In this document: positions 6,223-14,269 of the stretch, in pieces
Numbering within the stretch: the stretch's first letter is position 1
Layout: every line of letters starts with the position of its first letter
Assembly: GCA_900758315.1 (NCBI GenBank)
Contig: CAAERF010000526.1
Coordinates: 1-14,598 of the forward strand
Direction of reading: 5' to 3'
Length of the DNA stretch: 14,598 nt
From: an uncultured Oscillospiraceae bacterium
GTDB taxonomy: Bacteria > Bacillota > Clostridia > Oscillospirales > Oscillospiraceae
Notes under the pieces: model-generated
The model's database searches: none
What the model saw: only the letters and a program-made list of their open reading frames with translations
Told to the model about the DNA's origin: nothing
Position numbers and translations under genes: made by a program

Positions 6223-6480
6223 ATGAAACAAATTGGAAATCTGGCAGTGGTTTGCGCCAGGCGACAGGATGTGCTGCTGCAGGTTGGCAGTGAAAAGGTA
6301 TGTGTCCATGTGGGAGCCGGGCCAGAGCGGAATACGCTTCACGCAGCGTGGAATGATGATGACGCCATTCAGCGTATTGTCCATGAATTGAATTTTGGCA
6401 GGTATGCAGCCGGCAGAAATGGGCTGCATACCGCACAGCAGAATTGCCCTGTGGGGCGGGGAAAGGAGAAAATCGCATGA
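6223..6480 (+). CDS. Small ICE protein of unknown function (85 aa)
   Basis: Start ATG 6223 has AAGGAAGGAG (6206-6215) at 7-nt spacing. The N-terminal ~60 residues look like a compact beta-rich fold (IGNLAVVCARRQDVLLQVGS, EKVCVHVGAGPERNTL, then an acidic helix with DDDAIQRIVHEL). I recall similar small proteins beside PcfJ genes in Clostridia ICEs but cannot name a family. The last ~25 codons run through a perfect 11-bp hairpin (6401-6432), and the encoded tail is low in hydrophobic residues, so the conserved protein may effectively end near RYA. It overlaps the next gene by 4 nt (ATGA), indicating translational coupling. Confidence 0.6.
   Translation: MKQIGNLAVVCARRQDVLLQVGSEKVCVHVGAGPERNTLHAAWNDDDAIQRIVHELNFGRYAAGRNGLHTAQQNCPVGRGKEKIA
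6401..6432 (+). other. Perfect 11-bp hairpin inside the end of the 85-aa gene
   Basis: GGTATGCAGCC (6401-6411) pairs exactly with GGCTGCATACC (6422-6432) around a 10-nt loop. It precedes the ribosome site (AAAGGAG, 6462-6468) of the next gene by about 30 nt. It may influence translation or mRNA stability; no U-run follows. Confidence 0.55.
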
Positions 6481-6800
6481 TCAAAAATCTGAATCAGCTG
6501 CGCAGGACACTTCGGGAAGGGACACAGTTGGAGATATTGGATCACTGTCGGCCGGAGTGTATTGGGCAGATACGGAACATTACGCTGGTAAACACGCAGG
6601 GCTTTTATAGTACCGTAGCGAATCAGCCGGATGCGTCTGCCAACAGAGGCAACGGCGGCCGCGGCCCGATCCTTTGGTGGGGCAGAGCCGCCCACTGGCA
6701 GTTTGCAGACGGTGTTTGCAGTGTTTTCGACAGTGAACAGAAGCATACGGAAGAAGAACTGGTTATGTCCTTCCGGGTACTTGAAAAGGAGGCAGCATAA
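6477..6800 (+). CDS. Small conserved-looking ICE protein (107 aa)
   Basis: Start ATG 6477 overlaps the previous stop by 4 nt and has AAAGGAG at 8-nt spacing. The upstream in-frame ATG at 6444 is rejected because it lies before this ribosome site. Recognisable stretches are LREGTQLEILDHCRPECIGQ, NTQGFYS, GPILWWGRAAHWQF, and VCSVFDSE followed by a helical C-terminus. It looks like a small single-domain beta-barrel-like protein with conserved Trp/Gly residues. I recall the same protein type preceding ligA-like genes in related elements, without an assigned function. Its TAA shares one base with the ligase start (TAATG), so the two are translated together. Confidence 0.6.
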   Translation: MIKNLNQLRRTLREGTQLEILDHCRPECIGQIRNITLVNTQGFYSTVANQPDASANRGNGGRGPILWWGRAAHWQFADGVCSVFDSEQKHTEEELVMSFRVLEKEAA

Positions 6801-8824
6801 TGGAACGGAATATTTTTGAAAAGCAGAGGGAATTGAATGACCGGCTCAACCGCTATCGGGATGAGTATTATAACCGCAACGCTCCCAGCGTGTCAGATGA
6901 GGTCTATGACAGACTCTTTGACGAGTTGAAAGAGCTGGAACAGGAAACGGGAATCCAAATGGCAAATTCGCCAACCCAGACAGTAGGCTATCCTGCGGTG
7001 AGCAGGCTGGAGAAAACCAGACATGAGATCCCGCTGCTGTCTTTGGATAAGACTAAGAGCAGTATGGATCTTCTGAATTTCATGGGTGAGCAGCAGGTGA
7101 TGCTGATGCTCAAACTGGATGGCTTGACTGTAAAGTTGACCTATGAGAATGGAGAACTTCTGGAGACGGCTACCCGTGGCGATGGTGACGAAGGGGAGAT
7201 CATTACCCATAACACCCGAGCCATCAGCGGTATCCCTTCCCACATCACCTACAAAGAGAGACTGGTTGTGACGGGTGAGGGCTTTATCAGACCCAGTGAT
7301 TTTGAGGAACTGAAGACCAGCCTGCAGGACAGCAGCGGTAAGCCCTATAAAAACGGCCGCAATCTGGCTGCTGGTTCCATCCGTCTGATGGATGCCAAGA
7401 CATGCCGGGAGCGTCGGCTGGTTTTCATGCCGTTTGGTGTGCTGGAGGGCTTTCCGCACCTGACCCGGAAATCAGATAAGCTACGGGAATTGCGTGCGTT
7501 GGGGTTCCAGCCCTGTAAGTATCTGGTCACAAAGCAGAAACTGACGCTGGAAAATGTGGAAGCCGGTATCTATCAGCTGCGGCAATATGCCACTGACAAA
7601 GATATCCCCATTGACGGTATCGTGGTTTCGTTTAACGACATCGCCTATGCCCAGAGCTGCGGCCGCACCGGACATCACTATAAGGACGGTCTGGCCTATA
7701 AGTTTGAAGATGACCTGCATGAGAGCCTGCTGCAGTACATCGAATGGACACCGGGCAGAACCGGAGAGATTGCTCCGGTAGCAGTGTTTACGCCGGTGGA
7801 AATCGATGGCTGTGAGGTCAGCAGGGCCAGTCTGCACAACCTGTCCTTTATTGAGGATCTGGAACTGATGGCTGGAAACCGGATTCTGGTAAGCAAACGA
7901 AACATGATTATCCCCCACGTGGAGGAAAATCTGGACAGAGGCGGCTTCTCTATGGTGGATACGATTCCCCATGTTTGTCCCTGCTGTGGACAGCCTACCC
8001 GCATCCATGAATCAAGTGGAAAGGGCGAAAATGGCGAGAATCGCATCATCAAGACGCTGTACTGCGATAACCCTGACTGCGAGACCCGCCGGCTGAAAAA
8101 GTTCGTCCATTTTGTCAGCCAGAAGGCGATGGACATTGAAGGGCTGTCGGAGGCTACATTGGAAAAATTCATCGGTCAGGGATTTATCCATAGTTATCTG
8201 GATATTTACCGTCTGGATCGTTACCGGGCTGAAATCGTCCGCATGGATGGATTTGGTGAAAAGTCCTGGCAGCGCCTTTGGGACGCTATCCAGCAGAGCC
8301 GGAATACCACCTTTGAACGGTATCTGATTTCTATGGACATCCCTATGATCGGCAACACTGCCAGCAAGGTATTGGGTCGTGTGTTCCACTATGATTTGGA
8401 TGAGTTTCGGGATGCGGTCTATGGCGGCTATGATTTCCGGCAGCTTCCGGATTTCGGGGAGATATTGCATAACAATATCCACGACTGGTTCTGTGTAGAA
8501 GATAATTTTTGTATTTGGGAGGAGTTACAGACTATGATGAGTATTCAAAAGCCTGCTGTGGCAGAACACAGCGAAGACAGGGTGCAGGATAATCCCTTTG
8601 TGGGAAAGACTATCGTAGTTACCGGCAAGGTGGAACCCTACACCCGGGACGGAATCAATGACCTGATTGAATCACTGGGCGCCCATGCCGGCAGCTCGGT
8701 GTCCAAGAAGACGGATTATCTGGTCTGTGGCGAAAATGCCGGCAGCAAGTTATCCAAGGCCAGGGATTTGGGCGTTACGGTGCTGTCACCTGCGGAGTTC
8801 TTCAGCATGGCCGGCGCTGAGTAA
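6800..8824 (+). CDS. ligA: NAD-dependent DNA ligase, divergent element-borne LigA (674 aa)
   Basis: LigA seals 3'-OH/5'-phosphate nicks using NAD+ through a lysyl-AMP intermediate. Start ATG 6800 is coupled to the previous stop, with AAGGAGG 7 nt upstream. Visible domains: Ia (YY…DEVYDRLFDELKELE, 1-60); the adenylation domain with KLDG (nucleophile K105), TRGDGDEGE, E160 in VTGEGF, RNLAAGSIR, D272-G, and K301 in AYKF; the OB fold with GRTGEIAPVA; the C4 zinc finger C393/C396/C422/C427; helix-hairpin-helix repeats (about 430-560); and a BRCT domain (about 597-674). The length equals the usual ~670 aa. Differences from chromosomal LigA are M103 where ExKLDG has Glu, S277 where DGVVIK has Lys, and T158 where VRGE has Arg. 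The enzyme is probably a mobile-element paralogue that may act in conjugative DNA processing; activity is likely but unproven. Confidence 0.92.
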   Translation: MERNIFEKQRELNDRLNRYRDEYYNRNAPSVSDEVYDRLFDELKELEQETGIQMANSPTQTVGYPAVSRLEKTRHEIPLLSLDKTKSSMDLLNFMGEQQVMLMLKLDGLTVKLTYENGELLETATRGDGDEGEIITHNTRAISGIPSHITYKERLVVTGEGFIRPSDFEELKTSLQDSSGKPYKNGRNLAAGSIRLMDAKTCRERRLVFMPFGVLEGFPHLTRKSDKLRELRALGFQPCKYLVTKQKLTLENVEAGIYQLRQYATDKDIPIDGIVVSFNDIAYAQSCGRTGHHYKDGLAYKFEDDLHESLLQYIEWTPGRTGEIAPVAVFTPVEIDGCEVSRASLHNLSFIEDLELMAGNRILVSKRNMIIPHVEENLDRGGFSMVDTIPHVCPCCGQPTRIHESSGKGENGENRIIKTLYCDNPDCETRRLKKFVHFVSQKAMDIEGLSEATLEKFIGQGFIHSYLDIYRLDRYRAEIVRMDGFGEKSWQRLWDAIQQSRNTTFERYLISMDIPMIGNTASKVLGRVFHYDLDEFRDAVYGGYDFRQLPDFGEILHNNIHDWFCVEDNFCIWEELQTMMSIQKPAVAEHSEDRVQDNPFVGKTIVVTGKVEPYTRDGINDLIESLGAHAGSSVSKKTDYLVCGENAGSKLSKARDLGVTVLSPAEFFSMAGAE

Positions 8825-8832
8825 GAAAATAT

Positions 8833-8851
8833 AGCATACTATCGGTATGCT
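8833..8851 (+). other. Small hairpin after ligA-like gene
   Basis: AGCATAC (8833-8839), a TATCG loop and GTATGCT (8845-8851) form a perfect 7-bp stem. It lies 9 nt after the ligase stop and 12 nt before a larger terminator stem, giving a tandem hairpin arrangement. No T-run follows, so it may be a stability element or an operator. Confidence 0.45.
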
Positions 8852-8863
8852 GTCAGTTGATCA

Positions 8864-8903
8864 ATGGGGAGAGAGCCATGTTGCGGCTCTCTCCCCATAT
8901 CTT
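8864..8903 (+). terminator. Terminator-like perfect 14-bp hairpin
   Basis: ATGGGGAGAGAGCC (8864-8877) pairs perfectly with GGCTCTCTCCCCAT (8885-8898) around ATGTTGC and is followed by ATCTTTTAT. The stem is strong but the T-run is short (4), so termination may be partial. It separates the ligase from the 705-aa gene, whose ribosome site begins at 8922. Confidence 0.65.
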
Positions 8904-8934
8904 TTATGGAAGATTTCAAGTAGGAGGGATTTTA

Positions 8935-11052
8935 ATGCATATCGACAGGATACCGGTTTACCGGGTATATCAGAGGGCTATTGATTTGGAGCTTTACCAT
9001 GCCTTTGCCGAATTGGTAGTACAGACTTCTCAGGACGATACGGCGAGAAGGACTTACCGACAAACAAGGGCGATGCAGATATGGCAGGTGGAAACGGATG
9101 TGTCCGGCTATTTTGAACCATATCATCTGCGTTATCCTGGCGAGGTGTTGGAGCGGTTTGAGGAAAAACTGGGCAATGATGTCCGGGTTCTCCGCGCTCT
9201 GGCCCTGGCGCTGGGAAATACCTGTGCGATCCAGTCTGACAATATGTTTGTGGGCAATCAGCGGGGAGCATTCCTCCAGAAATTGCGGCGGTCTGCCGGA
9301 GAAGATGTGTACCTGCAGGGCGCTCTGTATCTTCTGGAAACAGATGCGGCACAGCGCCATGCCCTGTTGGAGAAACTGGCAGAAAGGGAGTGTACGAGAA
9401 CGGAAGAAGCCCTGTTTGTACTGTCGTTATTTGATGATAGGGAACGCGGCTATGAGGTGATGCATACCCAACTCAGTCATCTATTCACACAAAATCTGAC
9501 ACTTTCACTGGTATATGATTTTGGTGTGCTGGAATGGTTCATCCGGTTCTATGCAGAGCAGGCAAAGAGGTACCGCGGGAAAGCCGACCTGGTGCTGCGC
9601 ACGCTGATGAAACTGCCGTATATGAATATGAAGCCCGACAGCCGCGAATTTTCGGTTTTGACTAAAGCAGGGTATCGCTGCGATGAAATCATTTTGGCAA
9701 ACTCTCTCGCTGTATGGGCGGACAGGCTGCCGGACCGGTTGAGTTCCAAGAGTATCACTGCCGAGAAAATCGCAACAGCGTGTGGGCGGATGCTTCTGAA
9801 TGCTCCAAAGGATTTTTCGGAAGAATTTTACGAGTATCTTGGCTGGCTGTTTCAGTTCTATAACAGCTTTACGGTCAAGTACGAAGGATTTCAGGGACTC
9901 TGGGAAGCGGTTCAATATGGTTTGAACCCCACAGCACCGAAAACACTGTTATGGATGAATCAAACGATACAGAAGGATTTTCCGTACCGATTTGATGTGT
10001 TTGATCCTCAGTACGATGATCTGGCGAAGGAACTGGAGCGGGATAACTATATGGAGTTGTTTACCCTGCAGATGCTGCATTCCAGGCAGAGGATCCCTTT
10101 GAAACAGTGGCTTTCCAGATATCAGGAACTGACCGGAGCTGACTATGGAGAATATTTCAGAAGTTGGCATACGAACGGTAGGCGGGTATTTGCCTTTCTG
10201 GTGGAAAAGAAGGAAATCAATCTATGGGAGTTTTTCAAGCAGCATCGGCAAGATGGTGAAGATGCGCCACAACTGAAACTGCTGCGGGAGTATGCCCTGA
10301 GAATTTCAAGTTGGAGGTGTTTCCGGTTTGTAGAGAGGCTACTGGCTGAGTACACTTTTTCCCAACTTCAAACGATTTTTGGCGAGCGGTTTTACTTTCA
10401 CGAATGCTTTGTCAGGAGTGAGGGGTATTACAGCAGAAGGGAATATAAAACATACATCAGCCGTTCATTCCTATCTGCAGAGCAGCATCGACAGCTCTAT
10501 GACTGGGTGGAGCGTTCAGTTTTCCAGACTGAGCCGGAAAAATATGAGGACTTCGTTTTAAGTGCCTTAAAAGCACCGGAGATCCAACACCTTTATGATA
10601 AAAAAGCGCTGGCAGCGGTGTTGCGGCAGTTTTTGCTCCACAGCGAGTATAACGGCTATGAAATCAACCGGCTGAAGGAAACATTCTATTCCAAGGAAGA
10701 GTTGGAGGATGAGCGCAGAGCCGAAGCTGAGAGAAAGAAGCAGGAAAAACGACTGGAGCAGGAAAAACGGACCATACAGAAACGGGAAAAGCTGCAGCAA
10801 CTTTATAACGGCAGCGCCGAATCTCTGGTTAAATTCATTGGGGGATATTATCATCAGGACGAGAAGAACGAGGTGCTGAATATGGCGTTTGACAAGCTGG
10901 TGGAATGGCCTGTCGGTTGTGTACGGACGATGGAAGCCAAAGGCGCACATGCCTTTTTTGAACTGTGTGGTGAACTGGTAAAGTCTGAACCCCGGCCAAG
11001 GCATGAGATTTTGAATATGGTACTGACACTGATTGGAGGTGAAGCAGCATGA
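8935..11052 (+). CDS. Large protein of unknown function, first of a coupled pair (705 aa)
   Basis: The start at ATG 8935 is set by AGGAGGG (8922-8928); the open frame back to TTG 8857 passes through the terminator stem and has no ribosome site. I do not recognise a family. The sequence is almost wholly helical and soluble in appearance, rich in Leu/Phe/Tyr/Arg/Glu, with helical-repeat character in the middle (for example DVRVLRALALALGN, EEALFVLSLFDD, FYEYLGWLFQFYNSF). No Walker, nuclease, kinase or signal-peptide motif is visible. Residues ~586-626 are a highly charged Lys/Glu/Arg coiled coil (EEERR…ERKKQEKRLEQEKRTIQK type). It ends in a 4-nt ATGA overlap with the 824-aa gene, so the two products are probably made in a fixed ratio and may form a complex. 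Confidence 0.75.
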   Translation: MHIDRIPVYRVYQRAIDLELYHAFAELVVQTSQDDTARRTYRQTRAMQIWQVETDVSGYFEPYHLRYPGEVLERFEEKLGNDVRVLRALALALGNTCAIQSDNMFVGNQRGAFLQKLRRSAGEDVYLQGALYLLETDAAQRHALLEKLAERECTRTEEALFVLSLFDDRERGYEVMHTQLSHLFTQNLTLSLVYDFGVLEWFIRFYAEQAKRYRGKADLVLRTLMKLPYMNMKPDSREFSVLTKAGYRCDEIILANSLAVWADRLPDRLSSKSITAEKIATACGRMLLNAPKDFSEEFYEYLGWLFQFYNSFTVKYEGFQGLWEAVQYGLNPTAPKTLLWMNQTIQKDFPYRFDVFDPQYDDLAKELERDNYMELFTLQMLHSRQRIPLKQWLSRYQELTGADYGEYFRSWHTNGRRVFAFLVEKKEINLWEFFKQHRQDGEDAPQLKLLREYALRISSWRCFRFVERLLAEYTFSQLQTIFGERFYFHECFVRSEGYYSRREYKTYISRSFLSAEQHRQLYDWVERSVFQTEPEKYEDFVLSALKAPEIQHLYDKKALAAVLRQFLLHSEYNGYEINRLKETFYSKEELEDERRAEAERKKQEKRLEQEKRTIQKREKLQQLYNGSAESLVKFIGGYYHQDEKNEVLNMAFDKLVEWPVGCVRTMEAKGAHAFFELCGELVKSEPRPRHEILNMVLTLIGGEAA

Positions 11053-13523
11053 GAAATACATTAAAACATCTGACCCTATTGACCAGAATGAAAGATGACG
11101 GATTGCTCCCGGCGCTTACAGGCAGCTTTTCAGAGGATGCCATAGAGCAGGCATGTGGACAGGTGGAGACACTTCAATTACAGAAACGGCTGCACATCCG
11201 AAAGACAAAGCGGATACAGGAAGAACTGATTCGGGTGCCGAACTTTGCAGCGCTCTATGGTGTGTTGTGCAGGCAGGAGATTGGCGATGAAGAAATTGCT
11301 TCAGTCTTAGAGTCAGCAGACGGGTATGGAGAGAAACTGACAGCGTATCCCCAAGAGCAGGTGCTGGCAGTCATGAAATTGGAACTGTTGCCTTCCCTGC
11401 GGTTTGAATACCTGAAATACTATTTTCCCTTTGTGATGTATGAAGAAGAGGAGCAGGTCATATTGGATAACCTGCAGACTTTTCCCATTGCGGAGTGGAA
11501 GGGACTTTCCATGCTGACGGAGCACCAGCGGGATATGATGCGGCAGCCGTTTCTTGGCTCGTATCTGTTTTTCTGGCATCAAAATGAACGGAAAGCTCTG
11601 GAACTGTTGGAACAGAATCGTCCGCTCCAGAGAGTCTGCATCTTGCTCTATCGGTATGGTGTGCGGCTGTTTCTGTCAGTAGAACGCCTGAAAGATCTCC
11701 GGTGGATGAAAATGACCGATGTGGGAAAATTCCGCCGGCTGTTGGCTGTATTTGAATATGACGCAGAGGATTTGTCTGCTTTTTTTGACCTCTGGCTGGA
11801 CAACCATGCCGGACAATATGACCTCAACTGGTTTATCTCCCAGCCACATCCTTTGAGCAAGGAACGGAGGGAAGAAATTTTATGCAACCAACTGAGTTAT
11901 CTGAATGCTCTGTATGCCGGCAGGCTCCATCTGGATTTTAATGCTGTCCGGCAATTCCAGTTTTCAATTCTCATTTATGCGGTGGAGCATAGAAAAAAGC
12001 ATTTTTTGGAATTGGTGGATCAGAACAGTGAAGTGTTCCTGTCCTTGGGGCGATACTCTCTATTGTTTGAGCCGGGCTTTTGTGAGCACTGTAACATCAA
12101 TTCCCTGACGCTGAAGAATTTGAAAGCCAGCGATTCTGTGAACCGCAGCGACAGCTTTTTTACGCTTCTGGAAGAAGGGCAGCAGTACACCTTTGAGGAA
12201 ATGTACCAGCTTTGGCATCAGAAAGAGGTTTATGTCCGGTTATACACTATGCTGACACCTCTTTCCATAGATCAGCGTTTGCTGACACTGCGGCAGCTGA
12301 TAAAACGGGATCTGGTCAGCCAGTATACAGGAGATGCAGAGTTGGAGCAGCTTGGAAAATGTCTGCTGGAAAGGCCGTTTAGCGAATGGTATCGGGGTTC
12401 ATTTGGACATATCTGTGGGCTGACCCGGCGGATTGCCATGGGGCTGCTGCAACACTATACGCAGCTGCAGGCATTCATACCGGATTTCACTACAGAGTCG
12501 GATGCGGTATTTGCCCTCAATAATATGATGGCTCTTTTGGAAATGACGGATTGGAAACAGGTGCGCAAGGATATTCTGACAACAGATGCAGACTGGCTGG
12601 ATCTAAAAGAAAAACTGGCATTTTCAGACGATTTTGTGGAGCAGAACCGGGAGACTGTCACGGAGTTTTTACTGCAGGGCGGCGCGGCTATGGTATGCGC
12701 TCTCTATGGGGAACTGGACGGGCAGGAGCTGGCTGTTGAAGCGCTACGACGGATCGTACAGGCTGAATTGATGGGTCAGTTCTATAAACTCAAATATTTT
12801 GCCGGTGACCTGCAGCGTGAGATTCGCTACCCTGTCAGCGAGATGCAGGAGAGCTTCTGGAAGAAAAATCTTTCGTTGGCGCGAGGTGCATTTTGGGCAG
12901 AAGAGGTGGATGATTTTTACCACACTCTGCGGCTTGGTGAACTTCCTCATAGTACCTGCTTGTCTTACCGTACTGGAAGCCAGAGGGAGTGCCTGTTAGC
13001 TGCCTTTGACTCTAATAAGAAGATTGTCCTTGTGAAAAAGGATGAAGCGGTGGTGGCTCGTGCCTGTCTCCGCTTGACAAAAGGTGCATTTCAAAAACCG
13101 CCTGCCGTCGATTTTTCTTTTGCTGATCTGTCGCAGGAGAACATGGATAGCGGAAAGCCTGTCACCAGTGAGAAGCCTGTGCTGTTCCTGGAGAGTATCT
13201 ACACTTTCGGACTCAATGATATTGAAAAAGAGGAAGTAATGAAACTGGCAGTTTCCCTGACGACACAGAAAGCGGCAGAGCTGGGTGTTGTGGCAGTACT
13301 TGCAAGACGGTATCTGGGCTGCTATGAACGGGATGAGTATGTGCTTGCACCGTTCTATGTGTACATCTCAAAATCCAAAAACGGATGGCAGTATCTGGAC
13401 TCTCTGGGCGGAGCAGCATATACCTCGGCAAAAGAGGAGTATGTAGAGCATCCATTCCTGGTCATACAGACTGCCATGCATCATGCAGGAGCACATAACA
13501 GAAACGAGGTGGATTATGAATAA
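11049..13523 (+). CDS. Large protein of unknown function, second of a coupled pair (824 aa)
   Basis: Start ATG 11049 overlaps the previous stop by 4 nt, with TGGAGG just upstream. Residues 1-~600 are helical and rich in Leu/Gln/Glu/Phe with repeat-like character, similar in texture to the 705-aa partner; no family is recognised. From about 625 a distinct alpha/beta module appears: GELPHSTCLSYRTGSQRECL (C637), then NKKIVLVKKDEAVVARACLR, VLFLESIYTFGL, a helix (EVMKLAVSLTTQKAAELGV), and YVYISKSKNGWQYLDSLGG. The H-x2-C-x-S element followed by beta strands loosely recalls the LHHCAGS signature of the PcfJ-like protein in the same element; this is suggestive, not an assignment. No transmembrane or nucleotide-binding motifs are seen. 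It overlaps the next gene by 8 nt. Confidence 0.75.
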   Translation: MRNTLKHLTLLTRMKDDGLLPALTGSFSEDAIEQACGQVETLQLQKRLHIRKTKRIQEELIRVPNFAALYGVLCRQEIGDEEIASVLESADGYGEKLTAYPQEQVLAVMKLELLPSLRFEYLKYYFPFVMYEEEEQVILDNLQTFPIAEWKGLSMLTEHQRDMMRQPFLGSYLFFWHQNERKALELLEQNRPLQRVCILLYRYGVRLFLSVERLKDLRWMKMTDVGKFRRLLAVFEYDAEDLSAFFDLWLDNHAGQYDLNWFISQPHPLSKERREEILCNQLSYLNALYAGRLHLDFNAVRQFQFSILIYAVEHRKKHFLELVDQNSEVFLSLGRYSLLFEPGFCEHCNINSLTLKNLKASDSVNRSDSFFTLLEEGQQYTFEEMYQLWHQKEVYVRLYTMLTPLSIDQRLLTLRQLIKRDLVSQYTGDAELEQLGKCLLERPFSEWYRGSFGHICGLTRRIAMGLLQHYTQLQAFIPDFTTESDAVFALNNMMALLEMTDWKQVRKDILTTDADWLDLKEKLAFSDDFVEQNRETVTEFLLQGGAAMVCALYGELDGQELAVEALRRIVQAELMGQFYKLKYFAGDLQREIRYPVSEMQESFWKKNLSLARGAFWAEEVDDFYHTLRLGELPHSTCLSYRTGSQRECLLAAFDSNKKIVLVKKDEAVVARACLRLTKGAFQKPPAVDFSFADLSQENMDSGKPVTSEKPVLFLESIYTFGLNDIEKEEVMKLAVSLTTQKAAELGVVAVLARRYLGCYERDEYVLAPFYVYISKSKNGWQYLDSLGGAAYTSAKEEYVEHPFLVIQTAMHHAGAHNRNEVDYE

Positions 13524-14145
13524 TAGGACAATGACAACAGTTTATGTGGATCGGGATAGTATTTCCCTCAAGACCCGTTCCAGAAGTGGCTGTTCGCCGC
13601 AGCACTTTATTATTTTGAAAAAGGAATTGCAGCGGCTGGAGGAGAAAAAGTATTTGATCACAAAAGATATCCATTCCTATGCAGAACTGCGGCTGTGTGA
13701 TGCCGTAGGCGGTGCCAAAGTGCTGGAGTTTTCCTTCACATGGCTGAAGGATGCTGGCAGAGACAGCGTTTCCGGTTATACCGAGCGAATAAGACTGCCT
13801 TATGAGCCGTTCCGCTCATATGCGGCAGGTGAGAAAGAAAACATTGATGGAACACGGTGGCGGCTGCTGTCCATTCCAGAACAGAGCAGACCAAAGCTGG
13901 AGTTTCACAGCCGGAAAAATCTCAAGGCCGTAGTGGAGAATCCTATCCTGCGGCACAAACTGGGGAAGTTTCTGGATCAGCATTTTAACTGGTACAACTA
14001 CGAACGCATCGTCCTGACAGATGATTACCTGCCTTACAGCTTCTTTTTTGAGGGCTACATGGTACAGGGCACAAAGACCTGCGGCGGAGTAATCCTGCAT
14101 GGTGAAGAGGACATCCAAACGGCGAAATACGGGATACATACTTAA
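13516..14145 (+). CDS. Unrecognised protein, third gene of the unit (209 aa)
   Basis: The start at ATG 13516 has GAGG (13506-13509) at 6-nt spacing and overlaps the 824-aa stop by 8 nt; an earlier in-frame ATG at 13483 lies before that site. A further ATG at 13531 is possible. The protein looks mixed alpha/beta: VYVDRDSISLKTRSRSG, a helix (FIILKKELQRLEEKKYLITK), then a Tyr/Phe-rich C-terminus (LDQHFNWYNYERIVLTDDYL, FFEGYMVQGTKTCGGVILHG). No catalytic motif, signal peptide or membrane segment is visible and no family is recognised. Tight coupling to the two large genes and a terminator after it make it the last gene of that transcription unit. Confidence 0.65.
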   Translation: MNNRTMTTVYVDRDSISLKTRSRSGCSPQHFIILKKELQRLEEKKYLITKDIHSYAELRLCDAVGGAKVLEFSFTWLKDAGRDSVSGYTERIRLPYEPFRSYAAGEKENIDGTRWRLLSIPEQSRPKLEFHSRKNLKAVVENPILRHKLGKFLDQHFNWYNYERIVLTDDYLPYSFFFEGYMVQGTKTCGGVILHGEEDIQTAKYGIHT

Positions 14146-14161
14146 CAGGTTAATAGGAACG

Positions 14162-14194
14162 GAGCCGCAGGTCGGAGATGATCTGCGGCTCTTT
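14162..14194 (+). terminator. Rho-independent terminator ending the accessory block
   Basis: GAGCCGCAG (14162-14170) pairs perfectly with CTGCGGCTC (14183-14191) around a 12-nt loop and is followed by a short T-run (TTTATG). It lies 17 nt after the 209-aa stop. Confidence 0.75.
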
Positions 14195-14210
14195 ATGTAA
14201 GCATAATCAC

Positions 14211-14249
14211 AATAGTCAGCTTGTACTATTCGAGATAAAGAACTATAAT
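14211..14249 (+). promoter_or_regulatory. Sigma-A promoter with overlapping inverted repeat
   Basis: TTGTAC (14221-14226), a 17-nt spacer and a perfect TATAAT (14244-14249) form a near-consensus promoter. AATAGT (14211-14216) and ACTATT (14225-14230) form a 6-bp inverted repeat with an 8-nt spacer across the -35 element, a plausible operator. Transcription would start near 14256, giving a very short leader before GGAGG of the HTH gene. Confidence 0.7.
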
Positions 14250-14269
14250 CTATCCTATGGAGGTACAAA

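Noticed and set aside
5164..6429. Long minus-strand open frame (421 aa)
   Set aside because: It lies antisense to the PcfJ-like gene, has no ribosome site or family resemblance, and is explained by the codon bias of the plus-strand gene.
8857..8934. TTG-initiated extension of the 705-aa protein
   Set aside because: It would be translated through a perfect 14-bp hairpin and lacks a ribosome site, while ATG 8935 has AGGAGGG.
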